Part shown: in pieces, positions 1 to 7,261 of the stretch
Numbering within the stretch: the stretch's first letter is position 1
How the letters are laid out: each line of letters begins with the position of its first letter
Origin: Actinomycetes bacterium
GTDB lineage: Bacteria > Actinomycetota > Acidimicrobiia > Acidimicrobiales > Bog-793
Assembly: GCA_021823365.1 (NCBI GenBank)
Contig: JAKAOD010000139.1
Location: 1 to 7,586, forward strand
Length of the DNA stretch: 7,586 bases
Reading direction: 5' to 3'
Notes under the pieces: model-generated
What the model saw: the letters and a program-made list of their open reading frames with translations, nothing else
What the model was told of the DNA's origin: nothing
Database searches by the model: none
Program-made: the position numbers and the translations under genes

Positions 1-2
1 AC

Positions 3-638
3 GCCGACGCGGTTGATCGCGCCGACGAAGTACTCGTTGGCGACGGCCGCCGCCGGCTGCTCGAGCTCCCAGAGGTACTTCGACAGGCCCCGGCTCGTCG
101 CCGAGGGGTTGAAGACGATGCGCGCCCCGGCAAGCCCGAGAGCCCGCCAGCCCTCCGGAAAGTGCCGGTCGTAGCAGATGTAGACGCCGACAGGCCCGAC
201 TGCCGTCTGGAACACGGGGTAGCCGAGGTTGCCCGGCCGGAAGTAGAACTTCTCCCAGAACCCGTGCACCTGGGGGATGTGGGTCTTGCGATACTTGCCA
301 AGGTAGGTGCCGTCGGCGTCGAGCACGAACGCAGTGTTGTAGTAGACGCCGGGCTGCTCCTGCTCGTAGACGGGGACGACGAGCACCATCTGCGTCTCGC
401 GCGCGAGGTCCGACATCAGCCCGAAGGTCTCCCCGCCGGGGACCGGCTCGGTGTAGGAGAAGTACCGGGCGTCCTGCACCTGGCAGAAGTACGGGCCGTA
501 GAAGAGCTCCTGGAAGCAGAGCACCTGAGCGCCGCCTGCGGCGGCATGCCGGGCCAGCGCGACGTTGGTCTCGATCATGGAGGCCTTGTCGCCCGTCCAG
601 CGGCTCTGGACGAGCGCCGCACGGACGATCTCGGCCAC
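3..638 (-). CDS. Nitrilase-superfamily amidase, beta-ureidopropionase / N-carbamoylputrescine amidase type (C-terminus beyond left edge)
   Basis: This is the first 212 residues of a carbon-nitrogen hydrolase, a family that is usually about 280-300 residues long; the rest lies beyond the left edge. The full catalytic triad is visible: Glu44 in FQELFYGPYF, Lys118 in KYRKTHIP and Cys155 in YICYDRHFPEG. The motif FNPSATSRG follows at about 176-184. Such enzymes hydrolyse N-carbamoyl amines to amine, CO2 and ammonia in the cytoplasm. The closest functional types by motif are beta-ureidopropionase and N-carbamoylputrescine amidase. The aminotransferase and PucR gene nearby favour N-carbamoyl-beta-alanine as substrate, but that is inference. 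GTG at 638 is chosen because GGAAGGGAG lies six bases upstream and the protein begins at the expected first beta strand (VRAALVQ). It is transcribed divergently from the nucleoside phosphorylase. Family assignment is sure; substrate is not. Confidence 0.93.
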   Translation of the reverse strand, partial: MAEIVRAALVQSRWTGDKASMIETNVALARHAAAGGAQVLCFQELFYGPYFCQVQDARYFSYTEPVPGGETFGLMSDLARETQMVLVVPVYEQEQPGVYYNTAFVLDADGTYLGKYRKTHIPQVHGFWEKFYFRPGNLGYPVFQTAVGPVGVYICYDRHFPEGWRALGLAGARIVFNPSATSRGLSKYLWELEQPAAAVANEYFVGAINRVG

Positions 639-644
639 GCGCCA

Positions 645-653
645 CTCCCTTCC
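645..653 (-). promoter_or_regulatory. Shine-Dalgarno of the amidase gene
   Basis: On the minus strand GGAAGGGAG ends six bases before the GTG at 638. It is a strong anti-16S match and fixes the amidase start. It contrasts with the aminotransferase and ATPase genes in this window, which lack a visible ribosome binding site. Confidence 0.75.
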
Positions 654-754
654 TGTCCGTCTCAGCCCGGACTCCCCCGGGACTCGGGGTCGTCGCGCCC
701 CGCCGGCCCCGGCCCCTCGCGCCGTCGCCGGCGAGGCCGCCCGGAGAGACACCC

Positions 755-783
755 ATGATCGGGCGTCGTCCTCGCTGAATCAA
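755..783 (-). promoter_or_regulatory. Candidate sigma70-type promoter for the amidase gene
   Basis: Reading the minus strand, TTGATT (783..778) and GATCAT (760..755) are separated by 17 bases; each matches four of six consensus positions. They sit in the least GC-rich part of the 218-bp intergenic region. The predicted transcript would start near 748 and carry a leader of about 110 nt before the GTG at 638. The rest of 639..856 shows no small gene that I can support. No convincing promoter for the divergent phosphorylase was seen in it. Confidence 0.4.
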
Positions 784-856
784 GTTCCACTGTGTCCACG
801 ACGGCGCCCGCGCCGATACGGCCTGGCTCGTCGGCTCGCGAGTAGCCTCCGGCCTC

Positions 857-1687
857 GTGCCGGACGTGACGTCCGATCCCTTCGCGGCGGCCGAGGAGGC
901 CGCCGCGGCGATCGCCGAGGCGACTGGCGTCGCTCGCCACGACGTTGCCGTCGTCCTCGGCTCCGGGTGGCAGGACGCCGCCCAGGGTCTCGGCACGACG
1001 CGGGCGTCGGCGCCGGCCGCGTCGCTGCCGAGCTTCGCGCCGCCGAGCGTGGCCGGCCATCGCGGCGAGGTCCGCTCGGTGCGCGTCGCCGGGCACGACG
1101 TCCTCGTGCTCCTCGGTCGGGTCCACCTCTACGAGGGGCGCTCCCCCGCCGAAGTCGTCCATCCCGTCAGGGCTGCGGTGCTCGCCGGTGCGGGGACGGT
1201 CGTGCTCACGAACGCCGCCGGCGGGGTCGACCCGACCATGCAGGCCGGCCAGGCCGTGCTCGTGCGGGACCACCTCAACCTCACCGGCGCGTCGCCGCTG
1301 ACGGGCGCGCCGCCGCCCGCCGGGCGGGGGTCGCGGTTCGTCGACCTGACCGACTGCTACTCCTCCCACCTCCGCTCCCTCGCCAGGACCGTCGACGAGA
1401 GCCTCGCCGAGGGTGTCTACGCCGGCTTGCGCGGCCCGCACTACGAGACGCCCGCGGAGGTCCAGATGCTGCGCCGTCTCGGCGCGGACCTGGTCGGGAT
1501 GTCGACGGTCCTCGAGGCGATCGCCGCGCGCCACCTCGGCGCCTCGGTGCTCGGGATCTCCCTCGTCACCAACCTCGCCGCCGGTGTCGCCGCCGGGCCG
1601 ATCGACCACGCGGAGGTTCTCGCCGCGGGCCAGGCGGCCTCGGCGGGGCTCGCAACCCTCGTGCACGAGGTCGTCGCGAGGCTGTGA
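857..1687 (+). CDS. punA: Purine nucleoside phosphorylase, trimeric class (PunA/DeoD type of actinobacteria)
   Basis: This 276-residue cytoplasmic enzyme cleaves purine (deoxy)nucleosides with phosphate to the free base and (deoxy)ribose-1-phosphate. Visible landmarks of the trimeric family are the phosphate loop VVLGSGW (Ser36), AGHRGEV (His68), GRVHLYEG (Arg88, His90, Tyr92), TNAAGG (Asn119), GPHYETPAE (Glu197), VGMST (Met215, Ser216), SLVTNLAAG (Asn239) and DHAEVL (His251). Glu and Asn at the base-binding positions fit a preference for 6-oxopurines (inosine, guanosine). Tyr196 replaces the Phe of the mammalian enzyme. The length is normal for the class. The GTG at 857 lacks a clear ribosome binding site; an in-frame GTG at 866 is an alternative that would remove three residues. 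The stop overlaps the start of the mutase, so the two form one translational unit. A 5'-methylthioadenosine phosphorylase is less likely because Asn rather than Asp sits at position 239. Confidence 0.95.
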   Translation: MPDVTSDPFAAAEEAAAAIAEATGVARHDVAVVLGSGWQDAAQGLGTTRASAPAASLPSFAPPSVAGHRGEVRSVRVAGHDVLVLLGRVHLYEGRSPAEVVHPVRAAVLAGAGTVVLTNAAGGVDPTMQAGQAVLVRDHLNLTGASPLTGAPPPAGRGSRFVDLTDCYSSHLRSLARTVDESLAEGVYAGLRGPHYETPAEVQMLRRLGADLVGMSTVLEAIAARHLGASVLGISLVTNLAAGVAAGPIDHAEVLAAGQAASAGLATLVHEVVARL

Positions 1688-3432
1688 GGCCCGGCCTTGT
1701 CGCCGAGGTCGAGGCGTGGATCGCTGCCGACCCCGATCCGTCGACCAGAGCCGAGCTGAGCGCCCTGCTCGCCGCAGGCGACGCCGAGGCGCTGGAAGCG
1801 CGCTTCGCGCGACCGCTCGAGTTCGGCACGGCCGGGCTTCGCGGTCCGGTCGGGGCAGGCCCGGCTCGGATGGGCCGGCTCGTCGTCCGCCGGACGACGT
1901 CGGGCCTCGCCCGCTGGATCTGCCGCCAGGCACCGGCAGCCGGGGCGGCCGGGGCAGCCGGCGTCGTCGTCGGCCACGACGCCCGCCGCGGCTCGGCCAC
2001 CTTCGCAGCCGACGCCGCCGAGGTGGCGGCCAAGGCGGGGCTTCCCGTGCACGCCTTCCAGCGCGCCCTGCCCACCCCCCTCACCGCCTTCGCGGTCAGG
2101 CATCTCGGCGCAGCCGCCGGGGTCATGATAACGGCGAGCCACAACCCGGCCGCCGACAACGGCTACAAGGTCTACGAGGCCGACGGGGCGCAGCTGCTCC
2201 CGCCGCACGACCGGGAGCTCGCCGAGGCCGCGGCGCAGGCCGCGGCAACCGGGGCGGCACCCGGAGCCGTCGCCCGGCCAGGAGGCGTGCGCCGCCTCCA
2301 CGCGGCCGTCGAGCGGCTCGACGAGGTGGCGCTCGTCACCGCCTACTCCGAGCGCCTCCTCGAGCTGCTCGACCACGACGGGCCCCGGGAGCTTCGGGTC
2401 GTCTACACCCCCCTTCACGGCGTCGGCGGCGCGCTCGCTCCGGCGATGCTCGAGGCCGCGGGCTTCGCGCCACCACTTGCGGTCCCGGCGCAGGCCGAGC
2501 CGGACCCCGACTTCCCGACGGTCCCCTTCCCCAACCCCGAGGAGCCGGGCGCCTTGGACCTCGCCCTGGCCGAGGCCGCCGCGGTGGACGCCGACATCGT
2601 CCTCGCAAACGACCCCGACGCCGATCGCCTCGCCGTCGCCGTCCCGGCTCCGCCCGGGACGCGTCGGCCGCCGGGCACCTCAGCCACGGGCTGGCGCGTC
2701 CTCTCGGGCGACGAGCTCGGCGCGCTCCTCGCCGACTACCTCCTCTCGACGACGGAGGGCGGAGACAGGCTCGTCGCGACGACGATCGTCTCATCCTCGC
2801 TCCTCCGCGACCTCGCCGCGGAGCACGGCGTCGACTACGCCGAGACCCTCACCGGCATCAAGTGGATCGCCAGGGCGGCCGCCGGCCGGCCCGGCAGGCG
2901 CCTGCTCTTCGGCTACGAGGAGGCCCTCGGCTACGCGGTGAGCGACGCCGTCGCCGACAAGGACGGCGTCTCGGCGGCCGTGCTCGCCGCGGCGATGGCC
3001 GCGGGTGCGCGCGCCGAAGGCGCCTCGTTGCTCGACCGCCTCGACGCCATCGAAGCCCGCCTCGGCGTGCACGCCACAGCGCAATGGTCGCTGCGGCTCG
3101 CCGGCTCGGACGCAGGGCAACGGCTCGCCGCCGTCGTCGGCCGCTGGCGCGCCGACCCGCCGGGGCGGCTCGCCGGGATCGAGGCGAGCGAGGTCGTCGA
3201 CCTGGCACGAGGTGCGCGCGGGCTCCCGCCGACCGACGCCGTCGTGATCCGGCTCGGGGACGCCGGGCGGGTCGTCATCCGCCCGAGCGGGACGGAGCCG
3301 AAGCTCAAGGCCTACCTCGAGGCGACCACGCCGCCGCCGGGGTCGTCCGGCCTCGCCGGAGCGAGGGCAGAAGCCGCCGCGCTGCTCGCCGCGCTCGAGA
3401 CCGAGGTCGCGGCCCGCTGCAGGGCGGGCTGA
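1684..3432 (+). CDS. pmmB: Phosphohexomutase-superfamily enzyme, PmmB/PGM2 type; probable phosphopentomutase
   Basis: This 582-residue enzyme has all four domains of the alpha-D-phosphohexomutase family. FGTAGLRG lies at 47-54 near the N-terminus. The phosphoserine loop TASHNP has Ser152 as phosphoryl carrier. The metal loop DPDADR is at 310-315. TLTGIKW is at 388-394, the sugar-binding loop FGYEEALGY at 409-417, and the phosphate loop [10 protein letters not shown] at 533-542. The spelling of these loops and the length match the PmmB/PGM2 branch, which includes phosphopentomutases, rather than the shorter phosphomannomutases. Coupling to the nucleoside phosphorylase makes (deoxy)ribose-1-phosphate to 5-phosphate the most likely reaction. 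Glucose-1-phosphate or mannose phosphate activity cannot be excluded. The same gene pair, deoD-pmmB, occurs in Mycobacterium tuberculosis. The frame stays open far upstream of 1684, but the GTG overlapping the phosphorylase stop is where recognisable family sequence begins. Family is certain; substrate is inferred. Confidence 0.93.
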   Translation: MRPGLVAEVEAWIAADPDPSTRAELSALLAAGDAEALEARFARPLEFGTAGLRGPVGAGPARMGRLVVRRTTSGLARWICRQAPAAGAAGAAGVVVGHDARRGSATFAADAAEVAAKAGLPVHAFQRALPTPLTAFAVRHLGAAAGVMITASHNPAADNGYKVYEADGAQLLPPHDRELAEAAAQAAATGAAPGAVARPGGVRRLHAAVERLDEVALVTAYSERLLELLDHDGPRELRVVYTPLHGVGGALAPAMLEAAGFAPPLAVPAQAEPDPDFPTVPFPNPEEPGALDLALAEAAAVDADIVLANDPDADRLAVAVPAPPGTRRPPGTSATGWRVLSGDELGALLADYLLSTTEGGDRLVATTIVSSSLLRDLAAEHGVDYAETLTGIKWIARAAAGRPGRRLLFGYEEALGYAVSDAVADKDGVSAAVLAAAMAAGARAEGASLLDRLDAIEARLGVHATAQWSLRLAGSDAGQRLAAVVGRWRADPPGRLAGIEASEVVDLARGARGLPPTDAVVIRLGDAGRVVIRPSGTEPKLKAYLEATTPPPGSSGLAGARAEAAALLAALETEVAARCRAG

Positions 3433-3505
3433 GCACCAAGGCGAGCTCCTGAGCGGCCGGCGCCAGAGCCCGCCGGTCGACCTCCTCGGCGCTCGGCACG
3501 GCGAG

Positions 3506-3529
3506 GCCGGCGCCGGCACCCGAATCGGG
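3506..3529. repeat. Two short palindromes in the mutase-ATPase gap
   Basis: GCCGGCGCCGGC (3506..3517) is a perfect 12-bp palindrome, and CCCGAATCGGG (3519..3529) is an inverted repeat with a one-base centre. They lie in the 185-bp gap 3433..3617 between the mutase stop and the ATPase start. Neither is followed by a T-run, so neither looks like an intrinsic terminator. The second, less purely GC, could be a regulator site for the ATPase. In sequence this GC-rich the first may be chance. Confidence 0.3.
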
Positions 3530-3581
3530 CACGAACGCCTCGTCGAGCCCCCGACCGCGCCGCACCAGAGACGTTCGGCCC

Positions 3582-3611
3582 TTGCCGACGACGGCGGCGA
3601 TCGCGAATCCT
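3582..3611 (+). promoter_or_regulatory. Weak candidate leaderless promoter for the metal ATPase
   Basis: TTGCCG (3582..3587) and AATCCT (3606..3611) are 18 bases apart, and six bases separate the second hexamer from the ATG at 3618. A transcript starting at the usual distance would therefore begin at the ATG. The geometry is the same as in the far better promoter of the aminotransferase. The -10 match is poor (three of six), so this is tentative. It is supported mainly by the absence of any Shine-Dalgarno before 3618. Confidence 0.25.
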
Positions 3612-3617
3612 CGCCCA

Positions 3618-5951
3618 ATGGCGAGCGCGCAGGAGCCGCCGCGGCGGGGCCTTCTCGGCGGCGGCCTCCTCGCGCTCACGGTCGGGTCGCTCGCGGCCGG
3701 GGGTCTCCTCCACCTGGCCGGCGCCGGCGGCGCGGGCGAGGAGACCTTCGCCGGCGCCGGCGCCCTGGGCGCCGCCTACGCCCTTTGGACGCTCCTCGAC
3801 GCGCTGCGCCACGCCCGCCTCGGCGTCGACGTCGTCGCCCTCGCCGCCCTCGTCGGGGCGCTCGCCGTCGGCGAGGACCTCGCCGCGTCGGTGATCGCCG
3901 TCATGCTGGCGAGCGGCCGCAGCCTCGAGGAATGGGCCGCAGGGAGGGCGCGGCGCGACCTGCACGCCCTCCTGGCCCGCGCCCCGAGACGGGCGCGCCG
4001 CTACGAGGCGGGCGAGCTCACGGACGTGCCCGTCGAGGCTCTTCGCCCGGGTGACCTGGTGCTCGTGGGCTCCGGCGAGGTCGTGCCGGCCGACGGGGCG
4101 CTCGAGGGGACGGCCGTGCTCGACGAGGCGGCGCTCACCGGGGAGCCCCTCCCGGTCGAGCGGGAGGCCGGCGAGGTGGTCCGGAGCGGCGTCGTCAACG
4201 CCGGCAGCCCCTTCGAGCTGCGTGTGAGCGCGGCAGCCGCCGAGAGCAGCTATTCCGGCATCGTCCGCCTCATCGCCCAGGCGGAGAGCGCCCAGGCGCC
4301 CTTCGTCCGGATGGCCGACCGCTACGCCCTCGCCTTCGTCCTCGTCGCCCTCGCCGGCGCCGGCGCCGCCTGGGCGGCCGGCGGCGCCACTCGCGCCGTC
4401 GCCGTCCTGGTCGTCGCCACTCCCTGCCCGCTCATCCTGGCGGCGCCCGTCGCCCTCGTCGCCGGCCTGTCCCACGCGGCCCGAAGGGGGGTCGTGATGA
4501 AGGGCGGCGCCGTCCTCGAGCGCCTGGCGGCCTGCACCACGCTGCTCGTCGACAAGACGGGAACGCTCACGAGCGGCAACCCCTCACTCGTCGCCGTCGC
4601 GCCCTCGGGCGAGCTCGACGAGACCGAGATGCTCCGGCTCGCAGGCTCTCTCGACCAGGTGTCGGCGCACGTGCTCGGCAAGGCGGTCGTCCGGGCCGCG
4701 CAGGCTCGCGGGTGCGCGCTGGCACCGCCCACCGGCGTCGAGGAGGTGGCCGGCCAGGGGATCCGCGGATCTGTGGGCGGGCACGAGGTGGCGCTCGGCA
4801 AGGCGGCCTTCGCGGGCGTCACCGGCGGGTCCGCCTGGGCGAAGGTGGCCAGGCGCCGGGCCAGCCTCGAGGGGAGCCTGACCGTGTTCGTCGGCGTCGA
4901 CGGCCGGCCCGCGGGAGCGCTCCTGCTCGACGACCCGCTCCGGAAGGACGCGCCCCGGACGATCCGGGCGCTCAGGCGCAGCGGGATCGAGCGGATCGTC
5001 ATGGTGACCGGCGACCGGCCCGAGGTCGCGGACGCCATCGGGGCCGTCCTCGGGATCGACGAGGTGCTCGCCGAGCGGGCACCGGCGGAGAAGCTCGACG
5101 TCGTCGCGGCAGAGCGGCGGAGGGCGCCCACGGTGATGGTGGGCGACGGGATCAACGACGCACCGGCGCTCGCGCTCGCCGACGTCGGCGTGGCGATGGG
5201 CGCCCGCGGCGCGACGGCCGCCTCGGAGGCGGCCGACGTCGTGCTCACCGTCGACCGCCTCGAGCGCCTCGCCGACGCCCGGTCCCTCGCCGCGCGCACC
5301 CGGCGGATCGCCCTCGAGAGCGTCGTCGCCGGCATGGGGCTCTCGTTCGCCGCCATGGGAACGGCTGCGTTCGGCTTCCTCCCGGCTGTGTGGGGGGCGA
5401 TGCTCCAGGAGGGCATCGACGTGCTCGTCATCCTGAACGCCCTGCGCGCGCTTCGGTCTCCGGCGACGGGGCTCCGGCTCGGCGACGAGGCGACGGCGCT
5501 CGCCCAGCGCTTCCAGGCCGAGCACGAAGCCATCCGGGCCGCCATCGACCGCTGCCGCACCGTGGCCGACGTCCTCGGCGATCTCCCGCCGGAGGAGGGC
5601 CTTCGGGTCGTGACCGACCTTTACGACGTGCTCGTCGGGGACGTCGTCCCTCACGAGGCGGCCGAGCAGCGCGAGCTCTACCCGGCGCTCGACGCCGCGC
5701 TCGGGGGAACCGAGCCGACCGCGACGATGGCCCGGGGGCACGCCGAGATCACCCACGAGATCCGCCTGCTGGGCCGCCTCCTCGCCGACATCGGGGCAGG
5801 CCCGCCCGACGCCGAGGACATGACGGAGCTCCGGCGCCTCCTCTACGGCCTGCACGCCGTCCTTCGGCTTCACACCGAGCAGGAGGAGGAGAGCTACCTC
5901 TCCCTCGCCCCCGCCCGCGAGGCACCGGTCACGGCGGCGAGGGAGTCCTAG
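3618..5951 (+). CDS. P1B-type heavy-metal ATPase with C-terminal hemerythrin-like domain (P1B-5 type, probable Fe/Ni exporter)
   Basis: This 777-residue membrane pump has hydrophobic segments at about 12-34, 44-63, 70-100, 235-285 (one pair) and 564-611. Actuator TGE is at 174-176, phosphorylated Asp312 in DKTGTLT, TGD at 464-466 and GDGINDAP at 509-516. The intramembrane motif is TPCPL (268-272), not CPC or SPC, and QEGID lies at 597-601 in the last membrane region. No N-terminal CxxC metal domain is present. From about 625 to 765 a four-helix hemerythrin-like domain follows, with likely di-iron ligands His636, His679 and Glu683 (HxxxE), His708 and/or His713, and His752 and Glu756 (HxxxE); His746 is also nearby. 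TPCP plus hemerythrin defines P1B-5 pumps, linked to Fe and Ni efflux in other bacteria; the ion here is inferred. ATG 3618 is preferred over the in-frame TTG at 3582. The usual His-Pro of the nucleotide domain reads His351-Val352. Confidence 0.93.
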   Translation: MASAQEPPRRGLLGGGLLALTVGSLAAGGLLHLAGAGGAGEETFAGAGALGAAYALWTLLDALRHARLGVDVVALAALVGALAVGEDLAASVIAVMLASGRSLEEWAAGRARRDLHALLARAPRRARRYEAGELTDVPVEALRPGDLVLVGSGEVVPADGALEGTAVLDEAALTGEPLPVEREAGEVVRSGVVNAGSPFELRVSAAAAESSYSGIVRLIAQAESAQAPFVRMADRYALAFVLVALAGAGAAWAAGGATRAVAVLVVATPCPLILAAPVALVAGLSHAARRGVVMKGGAVLERLAACTTLLVDKTGTLTSGNPSLVAVAPSGELDETEMLRLAGSLDQVSAHVLGKAVVRAAQARGCALAPPTGVEEVAGQGIRGSVGGHEVALGKAAFAGVTGGSAWAKVARRRASLEGSLTVFVGVDGRPAGALLLDDPLRKDAPRTIRALRRSGIERIVMVTGDRPEVADAIGAVLGIDEVLAERAPAEKLDVVAAERRRAPTVMVGDGINDAPALALADVGVAMGARGATAASEAADVVLTVDRLERLADARSLAARTRRIALESVVAGMGLSFAAMGTAAFGFLPAVWGAMLQEGIDVLVILNALRALRSPATGLRLGDEATALAQRFQAEHEAIRAAIDRCRTVADVLGDLPPEEGLRVVTDLYDVLVGDVVPHEAAEQRELYPALDAALGGTEPTATMARGHAEITHEIRLLGRLLADIGAGPPDAEDMTELRRLLYGLHAVLRLHTEQEEESYLSLAPAREAPVTAARES

Positions 5952-7261
5952 GCGCCTCCCGACAGCTGCCTGTCGACGGCGACGATCGCCTCCGAGAGGA
6001 TGCCGAGCCCCTCCGAGGCCTCCTCCGGGGTGAGCGACATCGGCGGGGCGATGCGGAGCGTGCTCCCGTAGAGACCGCCCTTCCCGACGAGCAGCCCGCC
6101 GCGGCGGGCCTCCTCGAGGACGGCCGCCGCCGCCCGGGCGGCCGGGGTCCTCGTGCCCGGCTCGACGAGCTCGACGCCGATCATCAACCCCTTGCCCCGG
6201 ACGTCGCCGACGATCCCGGCGCGACCGACCAGCCCCGACAGGCCCTGCAGGATGATCTCCCCCGTCTTCGCCGCGTTCGCCTGGAGGTCCGCCGAGAGGA
6301 GGTGCTCGAGATTGGCGAGCGCCGCCCTCGTCGACAGCGGGTTGCCGCCGAAGGTCGAGATCGAGCTTGCCCGGATCGACTCGAGCAGCTCCCCGCGCCC
6401 GACGACGCCGCCGATCGCGAGGCCGTTGCCGAGCCCCTTCGCGAAGGTGAGGAGGTCCGGGACGATCCCGTGGGCCTCGTATCCCCAGAAGTGCTCGCCC
6501 GTGCGGCCCCAGCCGGTCTGGACCTCGTCGGAGATGAAAAGGATGCCGTACTCGTCGAGCACCTTCTTCATCGCCCCGAAGAACCCGTCCGGCGGGACGA
6601 CGAAACCGCCGACGCCCTGGATCGGCTCGGCGATCATGCAGGCGACGTCGCCGGAGGTCGTGGTCTCGATCACCTCGCGCAGGTCGGCGGCGCACGCCGC
6701 GGTCAGCGCCGCGTCGTCGGCGGCGCGGAAGGGGTTGCGGAACCGATCCCCGTTGTGCGCGTAGCTCACCTGGAGCGGGCTCAGGCTCGATGCCGACCAG
6801 GCGCGGTTGCCCGTCACCGACATCGCGGCGAACGACCGCCCGTGGTAGCTGTTGCGGAGGGCGAGGACCTGGCTCGACCGCCGCGCCGCGCAGGCCGACA
6901 GCAGTGCCGCCTCGTTCGCCTCGGTCCCGGAGCTCACGAAGAACACCTTGGCGTCGGGGATCCCCGAGAGCCCGGCGATGCGCTCGGCGAGCTCGACCAT
7001 CGGGCGGATGAGGTAGAGCGTCGACGAATGGACCATGCGGCCTGCCTGCTCGCGGATCGCGTCCACGATCTCCGGCACGCCGTAGCCGGACATGGTCGTG
7101 AGGATGCCCCCGAAGAAGTCCAGGTACTCCCGGCCCTCCCCGTCCCGGACGCGACAGCCGTGTCCCTCGACGAGCTCTATCGGCTCCTCGTAGTACAGCG
7201 CGACCCACGAGGGGATGACGCGGCGGTGACGGGCAAGCAGCTCAGAGTGGGGCCCGGGCAC
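5948..7261 (-). CDS. Class III PLP-dependent aminotransferase, probable beta-alanine/omega-amino acid transaminase
   Basis: This 437-residue cytoplasmic enzyme of aminotransferase class III carries all the PLP landmarks: SSGTEAN (110-116) for phosphate binding, NSYHGRS with Tyr139 stacking on the cofactor, SDEVQTGWGR with Asp245 contacting the pyridine nitrogen, and Lys275 in TFAKGLGNG as Schiff-base lysine. FGGNP follows. Length is usual for the class. Enzymes of this family transfer amino groups from omega-amino acids such as beta-alanine or 4-aminobutyrate to pyruvate or 2-oxoglutarate. With the carbamoyl-amidase type gene and PucR nearby, beta-alanine from pyrimidine breakdown is the favoured donor; this is inference, and alanine-glyoxylate or 4-aminobutyrate transaminase are alternatives. 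The start is set at GTG 7261, where a near-consensus promoter predicts the transcript to begin and the protein ARHRRVIPSW starts soon after. The frame is open upstream to an ATG at 7450, but that would overlap the PucR gene. The gene ends convergent with the ATPase, sharing a CTAG. Confidence 0.93.
   Translation of the reverse strand: MPGPHSELLARHRRVIPSWVALYYEEPIELVEGHGCRVRDGEGREYLDFFGGILTTMSGYGVPEIVDAIREQAGRMVHSSTLYLIRPMVELAERIAGLSGIPDAKVFFVSSGTEANEAALLSACAARRSSQVLALRNSYHGRSFAAMSVTGNRAWSASSLSPLQVSYAHNGDRFRNPFRAADDAALTAACAADLREVIETTTSGDVACMIAEPIQGVGGFVVPPDGFFGAMKKVLDEYGILFISDEVQTGWGRTGEHFWGYEAHGIVPDLLTFAKGLGNGLAIGGVVGRGELLESIRASSISTFGGNPLSTRAALANLEHLLSADLQANAAKTGEIILQGLSGLVGRAGIVGDVRGKGLMIGVELVEPGTRTPAARAAAAVLEEARRGGLLVGKGGLYGSTLRIAPPMSLTPEEASEGLGILSEAIVAVDRQLSGGA
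5960..5975. repeat. Small hairpin at the convergent ATPase/aminotransferase junction
   Basis: CGACAG, a four-base CTGC loop and CTGTCG form a perfect 6-bp stem eight bases past the ATPase stop. It lies inside the last codons of the convergent aminotransferase. No T-run follows on either strand, so it could at best be a weak or factor-assisted terminator, or an RNA 3' end stabiliser, for the ATPase transcript. Confidence 0.3.

Noticed and set aside
786..799. Direct repeat TCCAC-TGTG-TCCAC beside the amidase -35 element
   Set aside because: Two five-base copies are too short to support a regulator site without comparison to related genomes.
793..820. Possible plus-strand promoter (TGTCCA ... 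GATACG) for the phosphorylase
   Set aside because: Each hexamer matches only three of six consensus positions and the spacing is 16, so I could not separate it from chance.
565..1683. Upstream extension of the mutase reading frame to an ATG at 565
   Set aside because: The extension overlaps the whole nucleoside phosphorylase in another frame and is Arg/Pro-rich without family motifs. Recognisable mutase sequence begins only after the GTG at 1684.
1413..3452. Long plus-strand frame overlapping phosphorylase and mutase
   Set aside because: Arg/Ala/Pro-rich composition with no recognisable domain; it is out of frame with two well-supported enzymes.
3582..3617. TTG at 3582 as ATPase start
   Set aside because: It adds twelve residues without family support, has no Shine-Dalgarno, and the ATG at 3618 begins the charged stretch just before the first membrane segment. 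It is not fully excluded.
4584..7208. Very long open frames antisense to the ATPase and aminotransferase (4584..7208 minus; 4712..7300 plus)
   Set aside because: They are Arg/Gly/Pro-rich shadows typical of GC-rich DNA and carry no motifs, while the opposite or alternate frames hold complete, motif-rich genes.
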